This document shows positions 32,419 through 45,100 of a DNA stretch of 64,000 nt, piece after piece. Position numbers and translations under genes: made by a program. How positions within the stretch are numbered: the stretch's first letter is position 1; each line of letters starts with the position of its first letter. The notes under the pieces were generated by a model, which saw nothing but the letters and a program-made list of their open reading frames with translations, was not told the DNA's origin and did no database searches. The stretch comes from Adiantum capillus-veneris (lineage: Eukaryota; Streptophyta; Polypodiopsida; Polypodiales; Pteridaceae), in the NCBI GenBank assembly GCA_014529385.2, contig CM043959.1, positions 2,016,358-2,080,357 of the forward strand, in the 5' to 3' direction.

Positions 32419-33350
32419 TGTTGGACGGATACGCCGCAACGGACGTCAGCACAATGAGAACTCACCTAACATATAATGTCAGCTAAGGATAAAGCTCAAC
32501 CCGTAGGCGCGTGGAAGCAATCATAAGGTGTCAACCTACACTCGACCGACTCCTAACTAATTCCTACAGAGGTCTCTACCAATTGTCTAAGTCACAGCCT
32601 TCAAGAGTGCATAAGAGGAAACTTCCTACAACGCTTTCTAGAGCCGAACACCCATCAAACAATATGGAAACACCATAGAACTTGAAGGAGACCCTACTAA
32701 CACCAATAGGTCACTGTCCCTAAGGTCTATGAACCAAAATCCCAACCCAAAACACACGGTGCAAAATCACGTAGGATGTCTGACCAAAATCTACAGGTCT
32801 TCGTTTCCAAAATCTAAAATGCCTAATGTGTAGTTCTACTCAATGTGAACGCGTGGATATGCTACAATGCAAAATCGGACAACGTATGCTCACCCAAACA
32901 CAAAACGAAGCTCGTAAAAGGAGCTCGCAAAACCGAACCGTACACGCTCAATGTAGGTATCGGTGCGTAGCTCTTGTCCAGGGCAATCCGTTGCACTTCT
33001 CCGCACTCGATTCCGACCACCGGTGCACACGTAGCGTCAAGATGAAGCTCACACTCTCTCTCGTACACAGTACGCTCAAACACATGCTTCAAAACTTGTT
33101 TTAAAAATGACAAAAGGTCTTTCACTAAGGTCAAAAAGTGGTATATATACCTTACAATTCTCAAACCCTAAAGCTCAAAAATCAACCATCTACTCAATCT
33201 AACTATCAAAACTGAGATACAATCTGGAAACTTCTGTAAGTCCCAATATTCACAAGGTGAAAAATCAGGTTTTCCTCAATGAATGAATACTTACAAAAAT
33301 AATAATCTTCTGAGTAGTTAGTTTCCGTGGGGTGTGTCCAGCTTCTAACA
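32419..33350 (-). repeat. R5 5' LTR
   Basis: 932 bp, plus-strand TGTTGGACGG... to ...CTTCTAACA, paired with 20916-21847. It contains the same half-palindrome near 32768. It is followed by the ATGGA duplication. Confidence 0.95.
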
Positions 33351-34478
33351 ATGGAGGAGGACGACGAGGAGGACTTAGTAGATACTCCTCAAATACTAGA
33401 GCTTTAGCTTGAGGATTTTCGTTTAGCATTGCCTATTCTAAGAGTTATCAATGAATAAATAGGTGAATTTCATGCGATGTGGATTACACAAGAGAGGAGT
33501 TACTCCGCGCCCTTATCATAGTTTATGTGAATTGCAAAAGTGAAGAGTTATTCGGCACCTTTATCATAGGTTGCCTCAATGGAAATAAAGTCACTCATTT
33601 CTTTTAAGAGTTTAGGAAACCGACAGGCTGGATGATTTTATGTAACAAAATGACTGTAGAATTTTGTCTTGGTAACGTGAGGGGGGTGATGTGGATGCAA
33701 GAGTAACAAGATTTAGTAGATCAAGACATCCGTGAAAAGATCAACATGATTTGAATGTGATTGCTAAATAAGTTACAATGATCATGATTCTCATTTAAGA
33801 TGTCTGCAGTGATAGTGATGTGAATGTTGGCTTCATGCAAGTGTTGGATATGTGTGGTCTAGTAATTTACTGCTAAGGAGTCAGTGTGTATTGAGCTAGT
33901 TTTTGTCTTATGGCTATTTTGCAGGTGTAATGAGAGCGATAACACTTATTTCAAGAGGAGGGTATGTCACAAAGTGATGACATGGCATGGCATTGTTAGG
34001 AGTTTTCTGGAAGAAGTGATTGCACATATGTATATAGATATGAGAGAAATGAAGAGAAGAGAAGTTTCCCTCCCAAGCCCTATTCTTGCTTGTAGGCAAT
34101 AAGGATACCTAGGGGACAGATGTACTTGTATCAAGGAGAACCTATAATTTGTAGAGAGAATGAATTTCTAAGAGTGAGAGAGATAGGTTTGGTTAGAGAG
34201 GGAGATAAAATTAGAGATATATGTTGGATTAGAGATGAAAAAAAACAACAAGGAATCAACAAAATATCAAAATAGAACACATCTTACTTGACAAACCCTT
34301 CGGGAGTTATTCACCATTTTTGATGGACAGAGAAGAAGAGGGAAGACTTGAAGCCTTGATTGATGCACCAAGCTCAAGTCCTTCTTAGATTAAAGCTTAT
34401 CTTCCAAGGATAGATTACAAGAATGGCTAGTCTTCCTCTAAGAGTAAGTGTAGGCTTTGGCTTATGTTTATGGCTAAG

Positions 34479-36048
34479 GTACATGAGGCTTTGGAGAAGT
34501 CCCAAGCACAACATAAGAAGGTAGGAGACAAGCATTGACTGACTTGCAGTTGAAAGAAGATGATTGGGTGCTACTCAAGTTTGAGAAAGCACGATTGCAA
34601 AAGCAGAAGGGTAGGGAGAGGTTTTTTCCAACGCTAATAGTATGCGATACTATGGACCTTTCTAGATACAAGAAAAGATAAATGAAGTATTCTTTAGACT
34701 GAGGTTACCAAATACTTGGAAGATTCACAATGCATTTCATGTGAGTCTATTGAGACGAAGTGCAAGTGGACAGGGAGCTAGGCGAGAAATTAGAAGTGGA
34801 AGATACGAAACATACCTTTATTCCCAAATAGGTCCTCATTCATAAGCAAATAAAAGTGAAAGGTAAGCTGACACAATGATATCTGTCTTTTGACGCCAAT
34901 TAAATGGAGGAGGGGGACGACGAGGAGGACTTAGTAGATACTCCTCAGATACAAGAGCTTTAGCTTGAGAATTTTTGTTTAGCATTGACTATTCTAAGAG
35001 TTATCAATGAATCAATAGGTGAATTTCGTGCGATGTGGATTGCACAAGAGAGGAGTTACTCCGCGCCTTTATTATAGGTTATGTGAATTGCACAAGTGAA
35101 GAGTTATTCCGCACCTTTTTCATAGGTTGCCTCGATGGAAATAAAGTCACTTATTTCTATTAAGAGTTTAGGAAACTGACAGGCTGCATGATTTTATGTA
35201 ACAAAATGACTGTAGCATTTCATCTTGGTCACGTGAGGGGGGTGATGTGGATGCAATAGTAACAAGATTTAGTAGATCAAGACATCCGTGAAAAGATCAG
35301 CATGATTTGGATGTGATTGCTAAATAAGTTACAATGATCAAGATTCTCATTTACGATCTCTGCAGTGATAGTGATGTGAATGTGATGTGAATGTTGGCTT
35401 CATGCAAGTGTTGGATATGTGTGGTCTAGTAAGTTACTACTAAGGAGTTAGTGTTTATTGAGCTAGTTTTTTTCTTATGGCTATTTTGCAGGTGTAATGA
35501 GAGCGATAACACTTATTTCAAGAGGAGGGTATCATGTCACAAAGTGATGACATGGCATGGCATTGTTAGGAGTTTTTTGGAAGAAGTGATTGCACATATG
35601 TATATAGATATGATAGAAATGAAGAGAAAAGAAGGTTTCCTCCGAATCCCTATTCTTGCTTGTAGTCAATAAGGATACCTGGGGGAGAGATGTACCTGTA
35701 TCAAGGAGAACGTATAATTCGTAGAGAGAATGAATTTCTAAGAGTGAGAGAGATAGGTTTGGTTAGAGAGGGAGATAAAATTAGAGATATATGTTGGATT
35801 AGAGATGAAAAAAAACAACAAGGAATCAACAAAATATTAAAGTAGAACACATCTTACTTGAAAAACCCTTCGAGAGTTTTTTCCCATTTTTGATGGACAC
35901 AGAAGAAGAGGGAAGACTTGAAGCCTTGATTGATGCACCAAGTTCAAGTCCTTCTTAGATTAAAGCTTATCTTCCATGGATAGATTACAAGAATGGCTAG
36001 TCTTACTCTAAGAGTAAGTGTAGGCCTAGGCTTATGTTTATGGCTAAG
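34479..36048 (+). repeat. R4 tandem 3'-end unit 2
   Basis: Full unit of 1,570 bp, pol 3' end to partial LTR (LTR start 35243). It carries a small internal duplication of GTGATGTGAAT near 35371. Frames at 34474 (minus) and 35451 (plus) recur in each unit and are not separate genes. Confidence 0.9.
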
Positions 36049-37427
36049 GTACATGAGGCTTTGGAGAAGTCCCAAGCACAACAAAAGAAGGTAGTAGACA
36101 AGCATTGAGTGACTTGCAGCTGAAAGGAGATGATTGGGTGCTACTCAAGTTTGAGAAAGCACAATTGCAAAAGCATAAGGGTAGGGAGAGGCTTTTTCCA
36201 AAGCTAATAGTATGCGATACTATGGACCTTTCTAGATACAAGAAAAGATAAATGAAGTATCCTTTAGACTGAGGTTACCAAATACTTGGAAGATTCACAA
36301 TGCATTTCATGTGAGTGTATTGAGACCAAGTGCAAGTAGACAAGGAGGCAGGCGAGAAATTAGAAGTGGAAGATATGAAAGAGACCTTCATTCCCAAATA
36401 GGTCCTCGTTCATAAGGAAATAAAAGTGAAAAGTAAGCTGACACAATGTTATCTGGCTCTTGATGCCAAGTAAATGGAGGAAGAGGACTTAGTAGATACT
36501 CCTCAGATACTAGAGCTTTAGCTTGAAGATTTTGGTTTAGCATTGACTATTCTAAGAGTTATCAATGAATCAACAGGTGAATTTCGTGCGATGTGGATTG
36601 CACAAGAGAGGAGTTACTCCGTGCCTTTATCATAGGTTATGTGAATTGCACAAGTGAAGAGTTATTCATCACCTTTATCATAGGTTGCCTCGATGGAAGT
36701 AAAGTCACTCATTTCTTTTAAGAGTTTAGGAAACCGACAGGCTGGATGATTTTATGTAACAAAATGACTGTAGCATTTCGTCTTGGTCACGTGAGGGGGG
36801 TGTGGTCTAGTAAGTTACTACTAAGGAGTTAGTGTTTATTGAGCTAGTTTTTGTCTTATGGCTATTTTGCAGGTGTAATGAGAGCGATAACACTTATTTC
36901 AAGAGGAGGGTATCATGTCACAAAGTGATGACATGGCATGGCATTGTTAGGAGTTTTTTGGAAGAAGTGATTGCACATATGTATATAGATATGACAGAAA
37001 TGAAGAGAAGAGAAGTTTTCCTCCCAAGCCCTATTCTTTCTTGTAGGCAATGAGGATACCTGGGGAAGAGATGTACCTGTATCAAGGAGAACCTATAATT
37101 TGTAGAGAGAATGAATTTCTAAGAGAGAGAGATAGGTTTGGTTAGAGAGGGAGATAAAGTTAGAGATATATGTTGGATTAGAGATGAAAAAAAACAAGAA
37201 GGAATCAACAAAATATTAAAGTAGAACACATCTTACTTGAAAAACCCTTCGGGAGTTATTCACCATTTTTTATGGTCACAGAAGAAGTGGGAAGACTTGA
37301 AGCCTTGATTGATGCACCAAGTTCAAGTCCTTCTTAGATTTAAGCTTATCTTCCAAGGATAGAATACAAGAACGGCTAGTCTTCCTCTAAGAGTAAGTGT
37401 AGGCTTAGGATTATGTTTATGGCTAAG
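36049..37427 (+). repeat. R4 tandem 3'-end unit 3, with deletion
   Basis: 1,379 bp. About 170 bp are missing directly after the polypurine run (GTGAGGGGGGTG joins TGGTCTAGTAAG near 36798), so the start of the LTR is lost. Otherwise it is colinear with the other units. Confidence 0.9.
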
Positions 37428-38576
37428 GTACATGAGTCTTTGGAGAAGTCCCAAGCACAACATAAGAAGGGAGTAGACAAGCATTGAGTGACTTGTAGTT
37501 GAAAGAAGATGATTGGGTGCTACTCAAGTTTGAGAAATCACGATTGCAAAAGCAGCAGGGTAGGGAGAGGCTTTTTCCAAAGCTAATATTATGCGATACT
37601 ATGGAACCATCTAGATACAAGAAAAGATAAATGAAGTATTCTTTAGACTGAGGTTACCAAATACTTGGAAGATTCACAATGCATTTCATGTGAGTCTATT
37701 GAGACCAAGTGCAAGTGGACAGGGACCTAGGCGAGAAATTAGAAATGGAAGATACAAAAGAGACCTTTATTCCCAAATAGGTGCTCGTTCATAAGGAAAT
37801 AAAAGTGAAAGGTAAGCTGACACAATGGTATATGGCTCTTGACACCAAGTAAATGGAGGAGAAGGACTTAGTAGATACTCCTCAAATACTAGAGCTTTAG
37901 CTTGAAGATTTTGGTTTAGCATTGATGTAAGGTCTCTGACCCCGATCATAAAAGCACCATTGTACCATAAAACGAACATAATGAAAAAAGTTACTATTTT
38001 TAGCAGTTTTCCAAATTCTGTCAGTGCCATGATGTTCAGAATGTTTTAAAGCTTCGAAATGTGAGTTAAAATAATTTTTGTAAAAAAATTCCAAAAATAG
38101 CAAGTTTTTGGTCACCCGACCCGTCCAGTTCTGATCGTCTCGAAAAACTACACCCGTACCCCGAATTTCAAAAAAATGCATTTTCGGACCCCAGGGGCTG
38201 CTAAATATGGCAGGTACTCGGTCCAGTATGCCTTAGTTAGAGCTTGCTATAGAAATTTTCGGCATCAAAATCCGACTCGTATGACCCATTTTAGCCTAGA
38301 ATCAAATTTTCTCAAAATTGCCCGGGGAGGTACCGGGGGCCCGGGACTGTGTGGGAACAGGTTCCAGCCCACTCCAGATTAGCTTTAGTAGCTAGGGGGC
38401 GCCCTCTTGCTTTGTGGGAGTCTTGGGAGAGTTTCCAAGCTAGCAGGTCAGTCTCAGAACCAGTTAACCAAGCCAACCTGACACTTGGTGGGCAGGGAAC
38501 TGGACTTGCCATGGTTAACTGGAGAAGCTCCCATATGCAATTAGCAACACAGATCAATTTTCAGCCTGTAGGAGCC

Positions 38577-38612
38577 TATTTAAAGACCTTCACACACACA
38601 CACACACAGTGC
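38577..38612 (+). promoter_or_regulatory. TATA-like motif and (CA)n run
   Basis: TATTTAAAG is followed by (CA)n (38592-38608) within the solo-LTR-like element. The arrangement suits the U3/R border of an LTR. Confidence 0.4.
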
Positions 38613-39443
38613 ACACACTCACACACCTACACACACTCTAGGAAGGTGCTGCCGGAACACACCTTTTGAAGGAAAAGCAAGGAGGGAGGTGCTGTCGAAT
38701 TCTCGCCTCAAGAAGCTCGATTAGATCAGAGAATCGAGAGGATTATCAGACCTTAATCACGGTAACCATGGTTTAATTAATGCTGTCTGCAAATCCTTTT
38801 TCTAAATTTCTCGTCTATTATGCTTATTCCTAGTCGTAATTCTCTATGATTACTCTCTAAATTCTCCTTATCCATATTCTATTATGTAATCATCATTCCA
38901 TAGCTGAATTATCAGCCATTCATCACTCTCGATTAATGATTAGAACATAATTATCAGAATTTTCTCTCTCTAGGTAGCATAGTAATTAATCGGTAAGCTA
39001 GTAATTGTGTAGATTGAAGAGAACCACTCTTTTAATCACTCATTAAAAATGAAGCTTAATTAAATTCATTCTCTTATGCATTAAGATGTAATTAAGGAGG
39101 AATTAGTCTGTCATTAAGACTCTAAGAATTGGTTTTCCTCACAAATATGCCTAAGGTAAATCTGCATCGTCTATTTGCTAGGAAATAGTTTAATCATACT
39201 TAATTCAATTCTCTGGTAATTCCAATAGTGAAATCCTAATTATTCTTAATCATGTAAGCCGAATAATTATCTTAGAACCGGTTCCCATAGGATTATGTGC
39301 CATCCTTAATGATTGCTTTATGAAAGAAATCTAGACCTCTCATATAGAGAAATTAATTGATGTCACTAATCTATTTGTTGGACTGTTATGATGCTTGCAA
39401 ACCTTAGCTCTTTCTCCAAGCTAATCATTTAAAGTAGTGAGAA

Positions 39444-39614
39444 ATGGCCGCGGTTAAGAGGACGTGCTTCGGTGGTGCCCACGATCGCGAGGCAGGAACG
39501 AGTAATGTCAATGGAAAGGGGAAAGCTCCTATGGAGGAACAAATAGCGGCCATCTCACGGGCCATCGATGAGGAAGTGGAAGAGGTAGATTATATTTTTA
39601 TTCAAGTTGTTTAA
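39444..39614 (+). CDS. Short ORF of 56 codons in solo-LTR-like element, unknown
   Basis: ATG 39444 opens MAAVKRTCFGGAHDREAGTS and ends after an acidic stretch (AIDEEVEEVDYIF) at TAA. A possible splice donor (GAAGAG/GTAGAT) lies inside. It could be the start of a gag-like protein if the element keeps a stump of internal region, or a chance frame. No family is recognised. Confidence 0.25.
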   Translation: MAAVKRTCFGGAHDREAGTSNVNGKGKAPMEEQIAAISRAIDEEVEEVDYIFIQVV

Positions 39615-39941
39615 ATTAACATTGCATACGCTAGTTAGGAATGCTCATATCCCCAAACATGTTGGAGAAATCCGACGGAAACCTCGGCATTGAAATCATT
39701 GTACATTAAGTTCTAAAGTAGGAAGGTAATGCTTGATGGGTATGTTGTTTGCAATAGGAAAGAATGTCTGCTAGGGAAAATTTAGCTCGACATGTTCATT
39801 TTATTTCCAATGTTGAATCAGTCCTGACCCCCCTACTGATCAGAGGGGGCAGAGTTCCTCGTTAAGGGCTCTCGAATCCACGACTTGCTTTCTATGCGGT
39901 GGATACCCACGACTTGCTTTCTATGTGGTGGGAACCCACGT

Positions 39942-39954
39942 CACTACAAGAGGT
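39942..39954 (+). repeat. CACTA left terminal inverted repeat
   Basis: CACTACAAGAGGT, paired with 47555-47567. It lies directly after the CGT duplication. Confidence 0.92.
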
Positions 39955-40010
39955 TGTGTGCTCTTGTGACGCTGTTAGCGACGGAAATACACTGGGTTTT
40001 TATAACCCCC

Positions 40011-40190
40011 GGCGTCGCTACGAGCGTCGCTATATGCGTCGCTATGGGCGTCGCTATAAGCGTCGCTATAAGCGTCGCTATATAGCGACGCCCATAGCGA
40101 CGCATATAGCGACGTTTACACAGAAGACTATAGCGACGCTCATAGCGACGCTACAGAGCCATAAATAGTGACGCTTATAGCGACGCCCGA
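40011..40190. repeat. CACTA left subterminal array, inverted
   Basis: About seven GCGTCGCTAT-type units run forward to 40080. The reverse complement AGCGACGC then runs back from 40081, centred on GTCGCTATATAGCGAC. Subterminal repeats of this kind bind TNPA-type protein in known CACTA elements. The foldback arrangement could form a hairpin. Confidence 0.9.
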
Positions 40191-40551
40191 GAGATTTTTT
40201 TTTTGGTGGCAGGGCATTGAATGCCCTGCCACCCATCAACCATATTGTACTTGATTCACTTTTTAAAAAAAGTGCAAGGGTAGATAATAGACCCAAAATA
40301 GTCACCCACAAGACGCATTGTTTGCAAAATTGACAATTGTACACATCATAGGCAAAATGAATTGATTGGCAAATGTAATAATGACAATTGTACAACATCA
40401 TAGGCATAAAGAATTGATTGGCAAAAGGAACTGCGGTGACAAATGTAATAATATACATGGTTCAAAAAGACGTATAAAATCCGTCTCATGATACATAAGC
40501 TATGAGAAATCCTAAACTAATGCTATCTAGCTACGGCTAAACTGACGTCGT

Positions 40552-41861
40552 CTAGTCAGACGTCGCATCGCGTCCAAGCGGCGTATCTGTCGGATTCTGC
40601 AAAAAAAGACAATAAGACAGCTTTCAGTAAGTATAAACATATAACGACATTTATAAAACAATACAAAAAATAAAAAAGAGTAAACCCTAATACTAACCAT
40701 GCCGCCGCGAGAACTGAGAATGTCCATTAGGGCGTTTAAGCCCTTCCTGCCTGCGTACTCGCGCTCGTACGGTGTGGGATCACGTCCTATCATCGACCAC
40801 TGTCAAAACATACAAAGATTTCATTATGTTAGAACTAAAAAACTCATAAACCCTAAACTATCGAACATAAAGAGCAATGTGAAAACACTTACAAAATCGG
40901 CCTCAAATGATGCCCATCCACCGCTCCCCAAGTGGTGCGAGCTCCCTGCCTCTACTCGCGCTCTGGCTGCATCCTTTTGTTGCTTCCACTTGTCGGGATT
41001 CTCGCGCGCTGCTTTCTTCGCATTCTTCCAATCTTCTTTGGCCAGCCAATCTGGCCTGCTCCACCCATTCTTGATTGCTTTTTGCACTTCGGAACGCTTG
41101 TGTTTGCAGTATTCGCGCATTCGAATCTTCATCAGGTCTTCATTGAAGCGCTGATCCCGTGTTGGAACGGAAAACTCATCATGAAGTATGCTGATGACTC
41201 TGTTTTTTAAATCACTTGGTACTTCACTCCATTTGTTTAGTATGTAGTGTCTAAACAGCTGAGAGCAAAGACCACGCATGCGCGAGATCATCTTCTTGCC
41301 GTCATCATCCATGATGATGCCGCCGCTGATGTCAACGGAGTAAGGCAACCCCTCTGGCCGGTGACGCGTGAACCTGGGTGTCCCGGCAGGGGTCTCTAGC
41401 GGTGTGTCGATGGGGGTACGGACGTCAGGTGTCTCCACCGGCGTCTGGGCCCCGAAGCGAGGAGTGTCGAGTGGGGTGGCTCCTGGCGGAGTAGGTAGAG
41501 GTGTGTAGCTTCTAGGAACAGTCAGTCGTGTAAAACCTGGCGTAGATGGCGATGCTGTGGCTGGTGTGGGGGCGGGCAAAGAAGGGGAGGGTAAAGAGCC
41601 TCGTCGAACACGAGGCGGTGTGGAGGCATCGGTGGCGGAATCCCCACAACAACCGCCACCGCCACCACTAGAGCGCCGGTGTCTAGACGAGTGTGAAGCT
41701 CGTCTCGTCGACGTCGAAGCTTCGGAGCGCGCCGAATGCTTCGAAAGAGAGGGAGATGCGGATGGAGTAGGAACGCGCGATGATGCGCCAGAGCGATGAC
41801 GCTCCACGTACCACTGTCTCTGCTGCGGTGACAAAGAAGACAGAAACTCCTCATCATCCAT
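40552..41861 (-). CDS. CACTA second gene, Transposase_24 (Ptta/En/Spm)-like protein
   Basis: Predicted exons are 41861-40893, 40799-40698 and 40596-40552, joined at GT/AG sites in phase 0. The start at 41861 (MDDEEFLSSLSPQQ) is preferred over upstream in-frame sequence, which looks like promoter or intron. Residues 10-190 are Ser/Thr/Pro/Arg-rich and low complexity. The conserved core follows: WSRPDWLAKEDWKNAKKAAR, HHLGSGGWASFEADF, and after the first intron RDPTPYEREYAGRKG. This is the plant Transposase_24 pattern. The protein probably corresponds to TNPA, which binds subterminal repeats. No stop or frameshift is seen, so it may be intact (about 370 residues). The final 14 residues rest on the predicted last intron. 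Confidence 0.7.
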
Positions 41862-42137
41862 ACCTACATTAAACACACGAATATTTAAACTTAATATTGA
41901 ATGAATAGCTAGAGTAGACAATGACACAAAGACCATTAAATACAATGACGTAATGACGCATATAAATACAATGACACAATGAATTGAGTGATAGAAGAGG
42001 CAAGTCGAAAACTCAGAATTTTCAATCAAAAGATGTGAGCGCGAGTAGAAAAGAGCGTTATACACCATGGAAGGTACTTAGAGAGCCAGAGCTTTTACAA
42101 CACAAAGCAAAATTGTTCAAATACAATATTTGTGGCT

Positions 42138-45100
42138 TTAAGAGATCTCTCTCTCATCCTCGCATAACTCAACATAACTTCCTATATCTATATAGAGCTC
42201 TCCGTTTAAACACATATCCTCTGTTTCATTTTGTAGCTCCTCTGCATGCACCCCATATAGAGTAGTAGCATCTTGATGCTCGTCTGGCACCACCGCAGCG
42301 GCTTCTGATTGAGCATCTTCTCTGATCTCCTCCATTGATGTCGTTGTGATTGGCACATGGTAGCCTTCATACGTCCTTGCACTACGAGGGGCTACCTCTA
42401 TGACGTACCACCAGTTTGATGTAGACTTTGTAGGATGAAATATTACCTGTCAGAGCCACATAACTTACATGAGAGCTTTCAAGCACATAACTTGTAAAAG
42501 GGGGATGTTAACTATTTACATACTTACTTGTTCACAATGCTCGGGTAGTACGAAAGTGTCTCTTAGGTCAGTCCATTTCTTAGTAGAATCCACCTCAAGA
42601 AAACCAGACTCTCCTCTACGCACAGTAGCGTTGCGACCCTCCATGATTATCTTGAACCATTGCACGTCGAACAAGTCGACAAAAAATACTCTGTAATCGA
42701 TCCTCAAAATCTCTTGCAGCGTGCCAAAGTAAGTGAGTTCCGCCACCACAGGATCTGCATCAGAGGAACGTCGTCGACTAGACTGTTCAAATTTTGCCAT
42801 GATTCCACAATCTTGAGTAAAACGCTTTTTGTCGATTCGTTCCACCCTAAAATATCGACCTTTACACCATGCTGCTGTGTATGACTTATACTACAACGAA
42901 CAAAGATTATGAGTGGCCGTTCAAACGTTTATAAATAAAGTCATTTGCTAGTCGTACATTGCAAACTTACCTTGGTCGCGCAACCCCGAGAGTACTCCCA
43001 CTCTTCTTCAGTCACTTCGTCACCACATTGTTGTGCGCTTTTCAATTGGTTGTGCAACCATCTTAAGCTCATGAAGGTTGGTAGGCTCTCCAGAACCGCT
43101 GGATAGTGCATCGGTGGTCTTCTTCCCCGTCTCCACTCGATTCGTGCCCTTTGTCGCTCTTGCTTTGCATCCTCATATTGTGAAATCCACTTTTGCATCA
43201 CTGGATTGTGAAGCATGCAAAATCGGTTGATTTTAGCCTCTAGATCTTCCGTCATCTTCTTCTCAACACCGAGATTGCACATGACAATCCCAGATATGCG
43301 CTCATCATCTATGGTTCGCCATAGCGTGTCCCGGGATTTATCAAATCCGTCTAGCCACTCTCCAATGTACACTAGGGACTCTGATACCAACCAACCTTCT
43401 GCCATGCTACCCTCCGGACGTGCCTTTTGACGCACATATCCCTTAAGCGTTTTCATGAAACGCTCTAAGAAGAACATCCATCTGGAATGAACTGTGCCAG
43501 CTATTTCCACCTCATCAACTATGTGAACAAGAAGATGCACCTGAATGGTTAGCATTGTAGTAGGAAAATGTTTCTCAAACATGCACACAAGCTCCGCAGC
43601 ATTTAGTTTGGCGAATGGTATGGAGTCTACGTTGATCTCCTTTTGTGAGATCCATTGCACCAGCTTTGCAAGTTTGTAGATTGTGTTACGGATGTCGAGA
43701 GACAAACATCCCTCAATGGCAACCGGTAAAATAAACTGTAAAGTATGTGCAGCAATGATATTAAAGTCCACATTTTATGCAATGATATTAAAGTCCACTA
43801 TGAACGTACCTGACACATTTTATGCCAATCGTGTGACTTCAAACCGGTAAGCTTTCCTTCTTTAGTAAAACACGTTCGGAGCGAGTGCATTACGCCAGTG
43901 GGGGTCCGCAAAGATCGAATGGCCTCTTTTACTTTGCGTTCTTGGGCTCCTGTGAAAATACATGGTGCTTTAGGGAGTTTTATTGATCCATCAGACGCTG
44001 TTTGCGGCCAATATTGCTCCATACGATCCACATTTCTAAGGTCAACTCTGGCTCCCAAAGTATCTTTCTTGCCGGTCAAATGGTCCCATAGTAGATTACC
44101 CACATTCTTGAATATGTGCATTGGATCGAGCAAGTGATTGATCATGAGTCGGGGCCAGTATGGTAACTCGTACCATAGAGATAGTCTCTTCATCCCTGGA
44201 GGCAATCCGTCATCGCACATCTCCTTCTGCTCTAACCATGCTTGTGCAGACATCCTTGGTGGCTCTCTTCCCAAAAAGCCGTCGCGTAACACATGATTCT
44301 CTGGAAGATACGCTTGATGACCTTCATAGATTTGCTTCTTCAGTGAGGGTGCCCTACGTGCATTCAGTCTAGGTCCACATGTGACACATGCTCTGTATCC
44401 GCTTGTTTGAAGCCCTGCATGTGTACACATGATAATAGATCAACTATGGGAAAAAACAAGATTTACAGTGTCTGAGTGAGGAGTGTCAATAGATCACCTG
44501 AGCATTCTGTTAGCCCGGGATAGTCATGCATGGTCCACATTAGAATGCCTCTGATCAAAGCATTCCGTTGTCCTGTGTGTCGGCTCATATCCACCACCTC
44601 TATGCCAATCCACAATTGTTGTAGCTCTTCCAATAGTGGACGAAGATACACATCCATATTCCCCACTTTATATCGCCCTGGCACAATCAAGCTTAGCCAT
44701 AGGTGCCCCTTCTTCGTAGTCAACCACGAGGGAATGTTGTAGTTGACGATGTTGATGTTGATCTTTGACCAAATGGATTTACGCCATCCATAGCCAGGCC
44801 TAAGCGCAAATTTCGAGCTTCCTTGGCAAAATCCGACCATGTTCCATCTATATGTTTCCACGCTACGCAATCTGCAGGAATTCGTAGCACACCATCCGAA
44901 GATTTATTCTCCTCATGCCATGATGCTAGGGCGGCCATGGACTTACATTCGAAGAAATGCTTGATGCGAGGAAGCAGAGGGAAATGTTGCAAAACCTTTT
45001 GTGGAATTTTTGTCCCGTGGAGATCTACTCGATATCTTTCGGAATCACATTTCGGACACTTCTCCATGTCTATGTATTCCCCTCTGAAAAGAATGCAGTC

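Larger units (their letters stand above)
20916..33350 (-). mobile_element. R5: LTR retrotransposon with both LTRs, internally deleted
   Basis: 12,435 bp with TG/CA ends, two 932-bp LTRs and a 5-bp duplication. Minus-strand order: 5' LTR, primer site, leader with palindromes, integrase, protease-like domain, IWxPK region, spacer with palindromes, ORF3, polypurine tract, 3' LTR. Gag, the usual protease, RT and RNase H are absent: only about 1.4 kb lies between the primer site and integrase. It must have moved with enzymes from another copy. By hand count the LTRs differ at roughly 50 positions with no net length change (about 94-95% identity), so the insertion is not recent. Confidence 0.9.
20488..34478 (+). 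repeat. R4 tandem 3'-end unit 1 (interrupted by R5)
   Basis: The unit is 20488-20915 plus 33356-34478, about 1,551 bp after removing R5. It starts GTACATGAG in the integrase C-terminal region, runs through the polypurine run GTGAGGGGGG, enters the LTR at TGATGTGGATGCA (33687), and stops about 790 bp into that LTR at TATGGCTAAG. There the next unit begins. Only in this unit is the upstream sequence true integrase (ACTTTTGCTAAG). Confidence 0.85.

Noticed and set aside
33884-37053. Repeated ~72-codon frames (beginning near MCIELVF or MFIELVF)
   Set aside because: They are the same stretch of the R4 tandem unit, in its LTR, seen once per copy; no independent gene.
39444-39614. Start of a gag gene, making 37926-48293 a full retrotransposon
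   Set aside because: No second LTR, primer site or pol could be found; kept only as a low-confidence short ORF.
40951-41799. Plus-strand frames antisense to the second CACTA gene
   Set aside because: They are shadows of a GC-rich, low-complexity coding exon on the minus strand.
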